DNA of 15,473 nt. It comes from an uncultured Bacilli bacterium (GTDB lineage: Bacteria > Bacillota_I > Bacilli_A > RF39 > UBA660). The translations under genes were made by a program, and so were the position numbers. The notes under the pieces were generated by a model, which was not told the origin of the DNA, made no database searches, and worked only from the letters and a program-made list of their open reading frames with translations. The DNA lies in contig CAJUHL010000038.1 of assembly GCA_910586425.1 (NCBI GenBank), positions 1 to 15,473 on the forward strand, given 5' to 3'. Positions 6,572 through 15,473 of the stretch are shown here, in pieces; position 1 is the first letter of the stretch, and every line of letters begins with the position of its first letter.

Positions 6572-6860
6572 CAGAATTTTTAACTAAGCGATTTCATTTC
6601 CTTCCTGCTTCAATTCCTAGCAGGATATGCACTGCAATAACACTGTTGTTATGGACATTATTGTCACTGATATATGATTTAAATTACCATAACATTATCG
6701 ACATTTTATTTGTATTCCACTTAAATTTTATGTTATTCATATTTAAGTTACATTTTTATTACCAACGTGAATCAAGGGGATTTTTGTAATTTTTTAGTAA
6801 AGTTAAAAAAGAAGATCATATTTTCTATACAAGCCATATCAAATACTCTTTACCGCGTAC
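6572..6860. other. Gene-free AT-rich gap between the panB promoter and the accessory operon
   Basis: No frame with coding character on either strand. Minor inverted repeats only: CCTGCT/AGCAGG (6604-6609 with 6619-6624), ATAACA/TGTTAT (6637-6642 with 6647-6652) and ACTTAAAT/ATTTAAGT (6719-6726 with 6741-6748). No tRNA, attachment-site duplication or integrase remnant is recognisable, although this is where accessory DNA meets the core pan operon. Confidence 0.6.
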
Positions 6861-6909
6861 TAAAAAGCGGCTGGAAACATCCGGTACAAGCTTAATATTC
6901 CCAACCGCT
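6861..6909 (-). terminator. Terminator of the two-gene accessory operon
   Basis: On the minus strand AGCGGUUGG (6901-6909) pairs fully (one U-G) with CCAGCCGCU (6866-6874), with up to three more inner pairs, and runs into five Us (6861-6866). It lies about 90 bases behind the helicase stop and ends the operon before the pan leader. Confidence 0.7.
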
Positions 6910-6999
6910 AATACACATGAATTACCGACAAAACTTATGTTACTAATTCATACTTCTACTTCCTTATTAAAAATATTCCTTCATATTTACAGAAATTTT

Positions 7000-9900
7000 T
7001 TATAATTTTTTGTGTTGTAATTCAATTACAGGATTTACATATATTTCTTCATTTCGCGTTGCAGGCCATTCATCTTTGTATGAGAGGCTAAATTGTTGAA
7101 AAAACTCGATTGCATATTTTCTTTTAAGGATATCATGTTGTTTTTGATTATAATAATTGCATAAACAGCTATAACATGCTGTATCAGCTTCCTCTCCTCC
7201 ACATTCACAATTACTTACAATATAAAAAGCCTCCTTTAACATATTTACAAATACTGTTGGCTCAATTAATTTTCTAACATATCCAGCACCACCTGGAGTA
7301 TTATCAAATAATACAAAACCAAAATTTCCTAGGACATTATCGTTCTCATGATACCACTGTAAACATCCTGATAATTCGTTTCTATCAATATTCATAGTTC
7401 TGCTTAACCCTTCAAGCATAGAATAAAGAATTGTCCACGCCTCTTCTGGTTTGTAAATTTCACAATCAAGAAATTTTAGCAAAACAACATCCGTCTGTAA
7501 CTCATGCCCAAGCGCATAGGAAACCAATTTATCAGATCCACATTTATAACCATTTGGATTGTTATGCTTATATTCTATAATCTTGTCTGTACCTTTTTCA
7601 TCAATTATTCCATATCCACAAATTTCACAAATATAAAATGATGATTTGTTTAAAACTGCAAGTAAGTCCATTTTACTGTTTCCAAACAATATTTGATGTC
7701 CACAAATATTATACTCATGAAATTCAATTTTATTTTCATCCCCTATATAAGACACAGAACCTTTATATGTTCTCTCTGGTTTATTAAGTCCTACAGGCTT
7801 CATCCCTTCTGTATCCATTTGAAATCCAAACTTAGGAATTATATATTGGTGTCCCTTGCCATTTAGTTCTTTCCCACAGCGACATTTTTTTATACTGCAT
7901 ATTGACAAAGTTCTATTTAATGTCAAGCATTCTGGACACTCAGCATAATTATATTTGGGCCATTCATATCCGGGTAATTTTCTTACATACCTGCTTTTAA
8001 TAAGATTACCATCAGCAACTACCTCTGATTCTGGAGCATACTCTGATATGGCAGAAAAAAGATCTCTGTTTAATCGTAACATACTATTAGCGCTATTAAT
8101 TCCAATTCCTTGCAATTCTACAGTATCAACTGGAAATCCATATTTAGGTATCAAATTATTCTTTGATAAAAATTCTATAATCCGCTGATCCTTAATAGTT
8201 CGTATGGAACGTGTAATTTTATCTACTCCATTTTTATTTTTTTCTATTAGTTCAATTTTTGCTTTTTCTAATGCTGTTATATCATCATTATATTTATCAA
8301 TAACTAAATTACAATAACCCTTTGCCGCCTCATCTTCGTTAAATAAAAGTGACACCCAAGAATATTCTTTAATTCCAAAAAAATTTTGTAAATCTTTAGG
8401 AACAACATTTAATAAATAATTACACAAATTTTCTGGATGCATATTTAAAAACTCATGCAGCTTTTTAAAACCACCACATTCGATAAATTCCCCAATTGTT
8501 TCTTTGTATAATTCTTGATAAATTTTCCAGAAAAATGAAAAGGCTGATGCAAAAATATGTCTTAATACTATCTTGTCATTACTCACATTAAAGAATGGAG
8601 GATTAATACTTCCCTTAATCATGGAAACCGGATTTTTATAATAATTCAAATCGTGGGAACTATTAGGACAAAATGTAATAGCATACGCAGCCGCCTTCAA
8701 ACTTCGACCTGCCCGACCCGCCCTTTGCGCATAATTTGCAGGAGATGGTGGCATATTACGCATAAATACTGTTTCTAAAGAACCAACATCTACTCCCATT
8801 TCAAATGTTGTTGAACAACTAAGAACATTTATCTTTTTCTCTTTAAATTCTTTCTGATATTCATATGCCCTGTCACTTGATAGTTGTGCAGTATGTTCAT
8901 GCACAGACATTGGTGAAATATTAAGATTTGTAAACAAATTATAGTAATGATTCTCCTTGAGGGCAGATATATAGTCGTATTCTTCAAGATGACCATTACA
9001 TTTTGGATTATCACATACCTTTCTGATGCTATATGGTGTTATATTTTTACATTCAGAACAAATAAATAATTTTTTTACAGCTTTGGCCTTTATTTTTTTG
9101 CTATTTAATACATATGCTTTTCCTTTTCTAAATGACTGCAGTAATACATATTCCTTATTTTCCATATATCTCCAAACACTTGTCAATAATTTTCTGGCTG
9201 TATCTTCGTCTCCATTTAGCACTTTAGTAACATATTTTAAACGTTTATTGGTTTTACCTTCTTCTGGACACCAGCCTTCAATATGTGATAAGCCAGCAGA
9301 AACCTGTTCATATCCTTTTTGAAATCCTGTTACTGTAAATTTCTCAATATCTGCCTTGGTTAATGATATCTCTATACTTAATGCAGCATCTTTCATCATT
9401 GATTTGGTTAAATTTTTAAATAGTATAGTTGTTTCTTCTGCAGATAATCCAATATTTTTGGGGGATGGAACAGTAAAATCTACTTCAAACATCATAATAC
9501 CTGTTTTCATTAACGAATTTCTAGCTTTAAAATTAGAAATTTCTTTTAATGTATGAATCCATGCTTCTTTAATAATGGTATCTTCACTCTCTTTTGGGAA
9601 AAGCTGATACTTCTGAAATTTTGCTTCTAATAATGATATAAAATAATTTAAACTGATTCCATTATTCACTTGTTCTTTGTTCTCATCTACAATTTCTTTA
9701 ATAATACGTTTTATAAGGCTGTCTTGATATGTATTCTGCAAATATGTTGCAAAAAAAGCCGCAGTTTGCCTATTATCTGAAAAAGCTAAGAACTGTTTTA
9801 CCAAACTATCTTTATGATCAACAATCTGTTCTCCATCTTCTCCAAAAAAATCATCTTCAATAGTTGTAATTTCTATATGATGTTCTTCCCCTGGTAATTC

Positions 9901-11736
9901 ATTATATAACGCCGTTGCAATAACAGCTGTTGCTGCTTCAGTACCCAAAAAATAAGGACGCAAAATACTTCTCTGACCATTAATACTATGACAACAGGGA
10001 CAACTGTGAAGTTTTTCTCCTCTTTTTTTAATTTTTATCAATTTATTAATATACTTTGTACCATGACCACACTGCAATCCATTAACAGAAGTTGCATGTT
10101 TTATCGCTCCACATTTTGAACAAATCTGGTATGAATTTTCATCACTATCATCATCTTCATCAAAATCACCATTCAGTAAATACACCTCTGGATTATAATC
10201 ATCATTAAATTTTGATTTTTGTACCAGATATCCTTCTATTTCTTCTCCTGTAATATAAAGCGCATTGCAATTATTACAAAAAGAAATCTCGAATACTTTA
10301 TACCCGATATCTGATTCATCATACGGTTTTTCCTTATATGTTTCCATACGGTTTACAAATAGTTTATTTGATGGATTAAGCGTTACATATACACCCTCTA
10401 TTCCTCGTAAGAACATATGATATTTTGCTTCAAACAGCCTCTCGTTATCTTTTAAAGCATTAGATGCTACGGCAATAAAATCTGTTAAATCATCTACGGT
10501 AATTTGCAATTCAGATGCCACCTCAGTTACTGTTTTTATTTGATTAAATAATACTTTACGAACATCAAAATAAAAACTATCATGAAGAACTATATCAAAT
10601 AATATTTCTGATAATTCTTTATTATCATTAATTTCTAACCCATATTTCTTAATAACCTCTATTATTTTGGAATCAATATAATGATCTCGAATCATAGCAG
10701 CCAGTTTTCTATATAATTCAAAGTCAATTTTTGTTACATTATGTTCTGGCTTAGCTTCAACTGTATGAGAACGTATTATACCTGAACTTTCAAATTTTGC
10801 CGTACATAGTGCTTCACCAAAATGTATTATTTCATTATTTAATTTTTCATCACCCAAAGTGGCACTAGTAAGAATAAATTTAATATCATCTCTTTTAAGC
10901 ATAGCTTTCACTCTCTTAACAAGAGAAGCAACTTCTATTCCTTTTGAACCATTATACGAATGTGCTTCATCAAAAATTATATATTGCCATTTTTTAGAAT
11001 TCTCTTCACTAAAGATAATATTATCTCCTGGACGAAGCAACATATACTCTAACATAGCATAGTTTGTAATTAAAATATTAGGTGGTGTCGCCCGCATTTG
11101 TTCTCTGCTTATAAGCTCATTGTCACAAAGCGGATTAATTGAAATATCCTCTACCTCCTCATATTTTTGCTTTGCTTCTTTAAATGTTTCTTTTGTTTCT
11201 CCTGTAAATCGTCCAAAAGTGATTTTTGGCTCGCCTTCCATACCTGCTAATAATTCTCTTAATCTACGAATCTGATCATTAACTAATGCATTCATGGGAT
11301 ATATTATTAATGTTCTTACCCCCGGACCAAGAGTTCCTGTTTCTTTTTCTTTCAGCAATTGGTTAATAACAGGAATCAAGAAAGATTCCGTTTTACCAGA
11401 GCCAGTGCCGGTAGTGACAATCAAATTTTTTCCCTCAACAGATTTCCTAACCGCATCTTCTTGATGTCGATATAGATTACGCTCAGGATGAAAACCTTGA
11501 ATATTCAGTATGTCTTTTGAAACTAATCCTTCGTTCGCTAACTCTTTCAAAGAACTTCCCTTTTCATAAGGATCTGACATACTTAAATATGGTCCTACCG
11601 CTATAGCACCTTCCTTTTCCAATGCTTCTTTTAATTGAACATTGTACTTTTCATTATTTGTACTGAATGTTGTCAACATATATCTTCTATAAAAATCTAC
11701 TATTTTTTTAGAACTCTCCGATGGTCTAAACAACAT
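7000..11736 (-). CDS. Large DEAH helicase with C-terminal DUF1998, DruE-like defence protein (1578 aa)
   Basis: This is a superfamily 2 nucleic-acid helicase. Motifs: Q-like LYRHQEDAV (88-96), Walker A TGTGSGKT (109-116), Ia IIYPMNALVNDQ (144-155), Ib TNYAMLEYMLLRP (224-236), DEAH box IIFDEAHS (253-260), III TSATLGD (290-296), FSDNRQTAAFFA (652-663), and V/VI STTFEMGVDVGS to QRAGRAGR (975-1011). Zinc-type cysteine pairs lie at 487/490, 539/542, 579/582, 893/896, 908/913, 1267/1270, 1285/1287 and 1370/1373. The end is a DUF1998 module: GHELQTDV (1410-1417), DNTPGGAGYVRKL (1478-1490) and a Cys cluster CECGG..CYSCLCNYYNQKQH (1510-1534). An acidic run near 524-534 lies between zinc pairs. The start follows AGGAGG (11745-11750) at 8 bases and overlaps the upstream stop as TAATG, so translation is coupled. 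Helicases of this make-up occur in Druantia (DruE), DISARM (DrmA), Dpd (DpdJ) and repair (MrfA). Size and the single large partner favour Druantia III. Confidence 0.85.
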   Translation of the reverse strand: MLFRPSESSKKIVDFYRRYMLTTFSTNNEKYNVQLKEALEKEGAIAVGPYLSMSDPYEKGSSLKELANEGLVSKDILNIQGFHPERNLYRHQEDAVRKSVEGKNLIVTTGTGSGKTESFLIPVINQLLKEKETGTLGPGVRTLIIYPMNALVNDQIRRLRELLAGMEGEPKITFGRFTGETKETFKEAKQKYEEVEDISINPLCDNELISREQMRATPPNILITNYAMLEYMLLRPGDNIIFSEENSKKWQYIIFDEAHSYNGSKGIEVASLVKRVKAMLKRDDIKFILTSATLGDEKLNNEIIHFGEALCTAKFESSGIIRSHTVEAKPEHNVTKIDFELYRKLAAMIRDHYIDSKIIEVIKKYGLEINDNKELSEILFDIVLHDSFYFDVRKVLFNQIKTVTEVASELQITVDDLTDFIAVASNALKDNERLFEAKYHMFLRGIEGVYVTLNPSNKLFVNRMETYKEKPYDESDIGYKVFEISFCNNCNALYITGEEIEGYLVQKSKFNDDYNPEVYLLNGDFDEDDDSDENSYQICSKCGAIKHATSVNGLQCGHGTKYINKLIKIKKRGEKLHSCPCCHSINGQRSILRPYFLGTEAATAVIATALYNELPGEEHHIEITTIEDDFFGEDGEQIVDHKDSLVKQFLAFSDNRQTAAFFATYLQNTYQDSLIKRIIKEIVDENKEQVNNGISLNYFISLLEAKFQKYQLFPKESEDTIIKEAWIHTLKEISNFKARNSLMKTGIMMFEVDFTVPSPKNIGLSAEETTILFKNLTKSMMKDAALSIEISLTKADIEKFTVTGFQKGYEQVSAGLSHIEGWCPEEGKTNKRLKYVTKVLNGDEDTARKLLTSVWRYMENKEYVLLQSFRKGKAYVLNSKKIKAKAVKKLFICSECKNITPYSIRKVCDNPKCNGHLEEYDYISALKENHYYNLFTNLNISPMSVHEHTAQLSSDRAYEYQKEFKEKKINVLSCSTTFEMGVDVGSLETVFMRNMPPSPANYAQRAGRAGRSLKAAAYAITFCPNSSHDLNYYKNPVSMIKGSINPPFFNVSNDKIVLRHIFASAFSFFWKIYQELYKETIGEFIECGGFKKLHEFLNMHPENLCNYLLNVVPKDLQNFFGIKEYSWVSLLFNEDEAAKGYCNLVIDKYNDDITALEKAKIELIEKNKNGVDKITRSIRTIKDQRIIEFLSKNNLIPKYGFPVDTVELQGIGINSANSMLRLNRDLFSAISEYAPESEVVADGNLIKSRYVRKLPGYEWPKYNYAECPECLTLNRTLSICSIKKCRCGKELNGKGHQYIIPKFGFQMDTEGMKPVGLNKPERTYKGSVSYIGDENKIEFHEYNICGHQILFGNSKMDLLAVLNKSSFYICEICGYGIIDEKGTDKIIEYKHNNPNGYKCGSDKLVSYALGHELQTDVVLLKFLDCEIYKPEEAWTILYSMLEGLSRTMNIDRNELSGCLQWYHENDNVLGNFGFVLFDNTPGGAGYVRKLIEPTVFVNMLKEAFYIVSNCECGGEEADTACYSCLCNYYNQKQHDILKRKYAIEFFQQFSLSYKDEWPATRNEEIYVNPVIELQHKKL

Positions 11737-14600
11737 TATCTTGTCCTCCTTAGTTTTTCTCTATCAAATATAAATTCTGTTATCTCTGAATCCAATAAGA
11801 TAAATCGGGATATATCTTGCACTGTATCTAATAATGTATTATCACAACTAATAATCATATTTCTTTCTACATCATAATATGGATCCATCCATATTTCTTC
11901 ATTGTAGGAAAACAGCTGCATAGTAGCCCTAATTTCTTCATCTATCTGATGTAATTTTATACGTATTCTTCCAAATTTTTTTAAAGTGTCTTTATTAAGT
12001 TTTTTTCCTTCTTTCTTCATAGACTTCATATAACCAAAATATGTATTTTCAGCTTTTTTTTCCGTAAAATATATGAGATATTCATATTCTAATGGAAGTA
12101 TCTCTTCATCACATACAAGTGTTTTTACTATCAACCTGCAATTAGTGATATCATCAATATCAATAGCCCCAACACCTTTCTTAATTTTTAATGAAGTTTT
12201 TACTTCAAAACCAAACTCATCAGATTCTACCATTGTTGGATATAAATCATAATATCCCTCTTTGGTTAATTCAGGAAATATGTTTTTTCCTTCATGACAC
12301 TCTTTATGATTAATTACAATATTATTTGTTTGATAGTCCTTTACTGTTAAATAAAGTATTGCCGATCCCTTTAAATTAACAGTTATATATACTCCTTCTT
12401 TTTTTGAATATTCTAATTCAAAAAATGGTTCCACTAATAAATTCCTTAAAATTGGAGGTAATGGGACTTTTCTTTTTTTATTGTCAATATAACATATAGA
12501 TATATACTGATATTTTTTCTTATACTTGTCTTTGATATTTCTAATAAATTCAGAAATATTTATTCGAAATAAACCAGCTTCTAATTGCTCCCCTTCTAAA
12601 ATATATTCTTTATTTTTTTCACAATAAGCTCCTGCTGAAATTGCACTTGGAATCTTTACATAAAGGATTTCTTTTAAATCCCTGTACCATAAATACTCCG
12701 GTTTATCAATTCTCATTTCTTGTAATGAAAATCCATACATAAATACTTTTAATGGCATGCTTAATGTAAATACTTCATCTATATAAAAATCAAATGTTAC
12801 CTCTTCCATTTCAGATGACAATGGAATAGTATATATTGTACTAAAATTTTCCTCAGTATCTAATAATATCCAATTTTTGGGAATATTCCTAAGTTCTGTA
12901 TTATAATGAATAATTGTAAATTCAGCATATTTATCATACATAAATCTTGCTTTATTAAACTTGCAATTAAATTTTTTCAATGCTAAATATTCACAAAGAA
13001 GTTTGTTTTGCTCGCCAGGGATGTCTAACTTTATAATAAAATATCCCTGAGCTTGACCCAATACATCTTCTAATGCTATAGTTATAGCAACCTTAGTTTT
13101 ATCTTCCGGCCAAATATAACATGTTTTTTCATATATATTCAATAACATATATGATCTATCATTCACTATTAAAGAAGTTCCATCCATTTTCGCCTTTGGA
13201 ACTACAAAAGAAATTGTTGGATGAAAAAAGGATGTTAAAACTTCTTTATTACTTTTTGTAATAGTATACTTTTCAATAACAGAATCAAATATTGGTTCAA
13301 TAGAAAATTCACCAAGTATAGATAAAGGGTGTTTATCCACATAACAAATACTCTCTTTTCTAACCATTACAGAATAATAATCCCAAAATTTACAACCATC
13401 ATATATATCTATTACATCATTCTCATTATCCCAAATAATATGTGATGTCTTTTTAGTAAGTAAATAATTATGACCTTGAGTAAACTTATCAATATTATTC
13501 CACTTTTTATCAAATATGCGATATGAACTTTCTACAATTTTATAATTCTTTTCAATTATGGATTTTATACTAATATCAATTCTCGAAAAAATATCTGGTA
13601 TTTGAATTGTTATTGGCTCTGAAATAAATATACCAAAAGATGTATACAATTCTAATTCTTTAATCTTTTTATATCCATTTATTGTAATTTCAACAAAAGC
13701 CTTTCCATTACAATCATCATTTCGAAATTTTTGCGCCGGAATTATTAAAAACGCTCTTTCATTTTCATCATCCACATGAATATATGGTCTATGACTAACG
13801 ATGATTCTTTCATTTCCTCTATTTCTTTTAACTTCATTTTTCTCATTTTCACATTTTCTAAGCCAATTCACAAATGCTTTTTCATACCTATTTGTTATAA
13901 TGTCTGGAATTTCTCCTTCATAAAAATATCTATCAATCATTTCTAAAACAGGAAAAAACATTTTTTGTAAATTTTCTGATGTACATTGAGCAAATACAGC
14001 TCTTGTAGATCTTAATAATTTATATGTTTTCGTAGCTTTAATTCCATTTTCTTCTGATATAATTGTATCATTATTGTTTCTAAGTGTTTCTTCCATAAAA
14101 CTTGATAAGTCTTCTAAATCTTCCAAGATATCGTCCTGTAATTGTCTAAATAAGTTATTTTCATAATACGCATATGCAAAGTCAAAAAAACCATACATAT
14201 AAGAATCCATAACAAAAGCATGGGCTTTGATATTTTCTACATACATAGACATATTACCACCTTCTTTATTTAACTCAAAAAGATGATATTCTCTAATGGT
14301 TTTCAAAAAAATTTGCCCTATATAATTTTGTTTCGCAACAGAAATATCCATTTCAATTTGTTCGTTAAATATCTTCCAGTACTTTCCATTTTTAAAATGA
14401 CGCATTGCAATTTGAACCATAGTCAATGCCAAAATTATATCGGGTTTTGGCAAAATCTGCATAAACAAATGATTTATTTTCCAATTTGCATTTTCAATAA
14501 GTTCTTGATACATATCATCCGATACTTGTATTTGACCAAGTAATATAAAGCCATTATCCTTAATTATTGATTCTATTTCAGATACATTAATAAACTTCAT
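11736..14600 (-). CDS. Large uncharacterised protein, DruH-like partner of the helicase (954 aa)
   Basis: I recognise no catalytic motif. Residues 1-260 look mainly helical, with LFMQILPKPDIILALTMVQ (46-64), NIKAHAFVMDSYMYGFFDF (123-141) and an acidic helix around 155-175. From about 265 to 820 the sequence is rich in short beta strands with many aromatic residues, like stacked beta-sandwich domains; the last 130 residues are mixed and charged. No signal peptide or membrane span, so it should be cytosolic. The frame opens further upstream with a TTG at 14630, but the ATG at 14600 has GAAGGAA (14609-14615) 8 bases before it and is the better start. Its stop shares one base with the helicase start, so the two are made together. 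In Druantia type III a domain-less ~1000-residue DruH precedes DruE, which is the arrangement here. That assignment is by layout, not by a homology search. The region is visibly more AT-rich than the core genes, suggesting transfer. Confidence 0.7.
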   Translation of the reverse strand: MKFINVSEIESIIKDNGFILLGQIQVSDDMYQELIENANWKINHLFMQILPKPDIILALTMVQIAMRHFKNGKYWKIFNEQIEMDISVAKQNYIGQIFLKTIREYHLFELNKEGGNMSMYVENIKAHAFVMDSYMYGFFDFAYAYYENNLFRQLQDDILEDLEDLSSFMEETLRNNNDTIISEENGIKATKTYKLLRSTRAVFAQCTSENLQKMFFPVLEMIDRYFYEGEIPDIITNRYEKAFVNWLRKCENEKNEVKRNRGNERIIVSHRPYIHVDDENERAFLIIPAQKFRNDDCNGKAFVEITINGYKKIKELELYTSFGIFISEPITIQIPDIFSRIDISIKSIIEKNYKIVESSYRIFDKKWNNIDKFTQGHNYLLTKKTSHIIWDNENDVIDIYDGCKFWDYYSVMVRKESICYVDKHPLSILGEFSIEPIFDSVIEKYTITKSNKEVLTSFFHPTISFVVPKAKMDGTSLIVNDRSYMLLNIYEKTCYIWPEDKTKVAITIALEDVLGQAQGYFIIKLDIPGEQNKLLCEYLALKKFNCKFNKARFMYDKYAEFTIIHYNTELRNIPKNWILLDTEENFSTIYTIPLSSEMEEVTFDFYIDEVFTLSMPLKVFMYGFSLQEMRIDKPEYLWYRDLKEILYVKIPSAISAGAYCEKNKEYILEGEQLEAGLFRINISEFIRNIKDKYKKKYQYISICYIDNKKRKVPLPPILRNLLVEPFFELEYSKKEGVYITVNLKGSAILYLTVKDYQTNNIVINHKECHEGKNIFPELTKEGYYDLYPTMVESDEFGFEVKTSLKIKKGVGAIDIDDITNCRLIVKTLVCDEEILPLEYEYLIYFTEKKAENTYFGYMKSMKKEGKKLNKDTLKKFGRIRIKLHQIDEEIRATMQLFSYNEEIWMDPYYDVERNMIISCDNTLLDTVQDISRFILLDSEITEFIFDREKLRRTR

Positions 14601-14643
14601 AAAGTCATTTCCTTCTCGTATATTATTCAATTATCTTCCTAAA

Positions 14644-14671
14644 GTTATCTTTTCAATGTCAAAAATGACAA
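14644..14671 (-). promoter_or_regulatory. Possible promoter and operator of the accessory operon
   Basis: On the minus strand TTGTCA (14666-14671), 16 bases, then GATAAC (14644-14649) is a modest promoter 44 bases before the ATG. The -35 overlaps a perfect dyad TGTCA-AAAA-TGACA (14657-14670), whose other arm reads TTGACA. Such a dyad on a defence operon promoter could be a repressor site. No regulator gene is in view. Confidence 0.35.
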
Positions 14672-14885
14672 TCCCAATTTCCAATTGCTTTTATTCTTAC
14701 AACTAATGCATGATATTTTGAAGACGAAGGGGAGTATTTTGTGTCACTGACTGTATATGATATTTGAAAGAAAGTAACTCTAATTTTGTACAATATAATG
14801 TTGTATCTATACTTACACCATTATTTAATTTGAGTACTTTACTAAACCAATACCCTGGTCTTCCTATTATAGTATTTCATTCTCG
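14672..14885. other. Intergenic AT-rich stretch upstream of the accessory operon
   Basis: No coding frame. On the minus strand AATTGG is repeated just upstream of the putative promoter (about 14673-14686). A 17-bp near-palindrome TACAATATAATGTTGTA (14789-14805) could be a binding site but has no clear promoter beside it. Nothing else can be supported. Confidence 0.5.
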
Positions 14886-15128
14886 TCAAATCTTCCTAAA
14901 TGATCCGTTCCAGTTATTACTATATTCAATGTATAAATAACAATTAAAATGAGCATATTCACCAGATTTTATATATTGCGATCTCATTATCCCATTAACA
15001 GGACCATCACTCCTAATGTATCCAGCAACATTATTAATCAAAGTAAAATTACTATCTGAACCATATGCCATCATTCCATTTTCATCACTATACAGAACTG
15101 GAGTATTATAACAATATATTAAGTACAT
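14886..15128 (-). CDS. Orphan 80-codon frame, hypothetical or gene remnant
   Basis: The frame encodes an aromatic- and Gly/Ser/Asn-rich peptide (for example GMMAYGSDSNFTL at 18-30 and HFNCYLYIEYSNNWNGSF near the end). That composition suggests the C-terminal part of an exported or surface protein. The frame has no signal peptide. Its ATG lacks a ribosome-binding site (the nearest, AAGGGA, is about 21 bases away), and a stop lies two codons upstream. A 3' remnant of a longer secreted protein is therefore at least as likely as a working small gene. I do not recognise the family. Confidence 0.3.
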   Translation of the reverse strand: MYLIYCYNTPVLYSDENGMMAYGSDSNFTLINNVAGYIRSDGPVNGIMRSQYIKSGEYAHFNCYLYIEYSNNWNGSFRKI

Positions 15129-15240
15129 TTTTTATGATAATGCTTGTATCCCTTAAAAAAAATTTTTATAAAATTATGATAATTACCTATTTTTATTTTC
15201 AGGTATAGAAATAACCATGATATATTAACATAAAATAAGT

Positions 15241-15473
15241 TTATAATCTTTTATTTTTATATATAACAAATACTCCACACAAACCAATAAGCACCCCAAA
15301 TCCAAAATATGCTAAAATCTCATTATTATCTAATTTCTGAAGCTCTTCTAACTCTTTCTCTACCTGTAATAATTTCCACACAAATCTGTTCCTTTTTTCT
15401 TCTGCCGTATACAACCCACTTTCATTTACTTCTTTTGCATAACTATCATATAATTGTGCATATTCCTTTTCGG
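15241..15473 (-). CDS. 3' part of a gene for a C-terminally membrane-anchored protein, partial
   Basis: The frame is open from the window edge to a TAA at 15241-15243, giving the last 76 residues. It begins EKEYAQLYDSYAKEVNES, continues as a highly charged helical, coiled-coil-like stretch (LLQVEKELEELQKLDNNE), and ends with one hydrophobic span (about ILAYFGFGVLIGLCGVFVIY) followed by KNKRL. A single span with a short positive tail implies the bulk of the protein lies on the other side of the membrane or in the cytosol as a tail-anchored protein. The start and any other domains are outside the window. No family recognised. It is separated by about 640 bases from the helicase operon and need not belong to it. 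Confidence 0.6.
   Translation of the reverse strand, partial: EKEYAQLYDSYAKEVNESGLYTAEEKRNRFVWKLLQVEKELEELQKLDNNEILAYFGFGVLIGLCGVFVIYKNKRL

Noticed and set aside
6719..6748. ACTTAAAT/ATTTAAGT inverted repeat as a terminator or attachment site
   Set aside because: AT-only arms, a 14-base loop, no U-run and no second copy in the window; expected by chance in such AT-rich DNA.
7000..14600. DISARM, Dpd or plain MrfA repair helicase
   Set aside because: No DrmB/DrmC or methyltransferase, and no dpd genes for 7-deazaguanine insertion, are in view. The helicase is about twice the length of MrfA and has a large dedicated partner. Not fully excluded.
14601..14630. TTG start for the large partner protein
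   Set aside because: The ATG at 14600 has a well-placed GAAGGAA, while the TTG has none at a suitable distance.
1..15473. CRISPR array, tRNA or rRNA genes
   Set aside because: No regularly spaced repeats, cloverleaf or rRNA-like sequence was seen on either strand.

Overview
The window reads as low-GC Firmicutes chromosome, most probably a gut Clostridia of the Lachnospiraceae kind. The base composition is AT-rich, the ribosome-binding sites are strong GGAGG types, the promoters are near-consensus sigma-A, and the pyruvate kinase carries the C-terminal PEP-utilizer domain seen in Bacillus and Clostridia. The genus is inference; no rRNA or tRNA is present. Every gene I accept lies on the minus strand, so transcription runs from high to low coordinates.

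Left, core part (1-6571). Bases 1-123 are the right end of an IS200/IS605-type transposon with the stacked hairpins of an omegaRNA scaffold. It sits about 30 bases from the end of a small radical SAM gene of the TatD-associated family (153-764). A 432-base gap follows, holding a minus-strand promoter, several hairpins and a perfect 21-bp terminator-like stem: a candidate ~200-nt small RNA. Next come citrate synthase (perfect TTGACA-17-TATAAT promoter), pyruvate kinase (unusual leader) and a panB-panC operon. The operon has a strong terminator behind panC and, before panB, a structured leader that fits the pan RNA motif: a hairpin with two single bulged As inside a longer stem ending in a U-run.

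Middle (6572-6999). This is AT-rich sequence without genes. It holds a good terminator (6861-6909) for the operon to its right.

Right, accessory part (7000-14600). Two large genes are tightly coupled (TAATG overlap): a ~954-residue protein with no domain I can name, then a 1578-residue superfamily 2 helicase with several zinc-binding cysteine pairs and a C-terminal DUF1998 module. The layout and sizes fit a compact anti-phage system of the Druantia type III kind (DruH + DruE); DISARM, Dpd or an undescribed relative are alternatives. The two proteins probably act as one unit, since they share one transcript and stop at one terminator.

Far right (14601-15473). An 80-codon orphan frame, possibly a gene remnant, is followed by the 3' part of a gene for a protein with a charged helical stretch and a C-terminal membrane anchor, which runs off the window. 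The right edge of the accessory region is therefore not visible.
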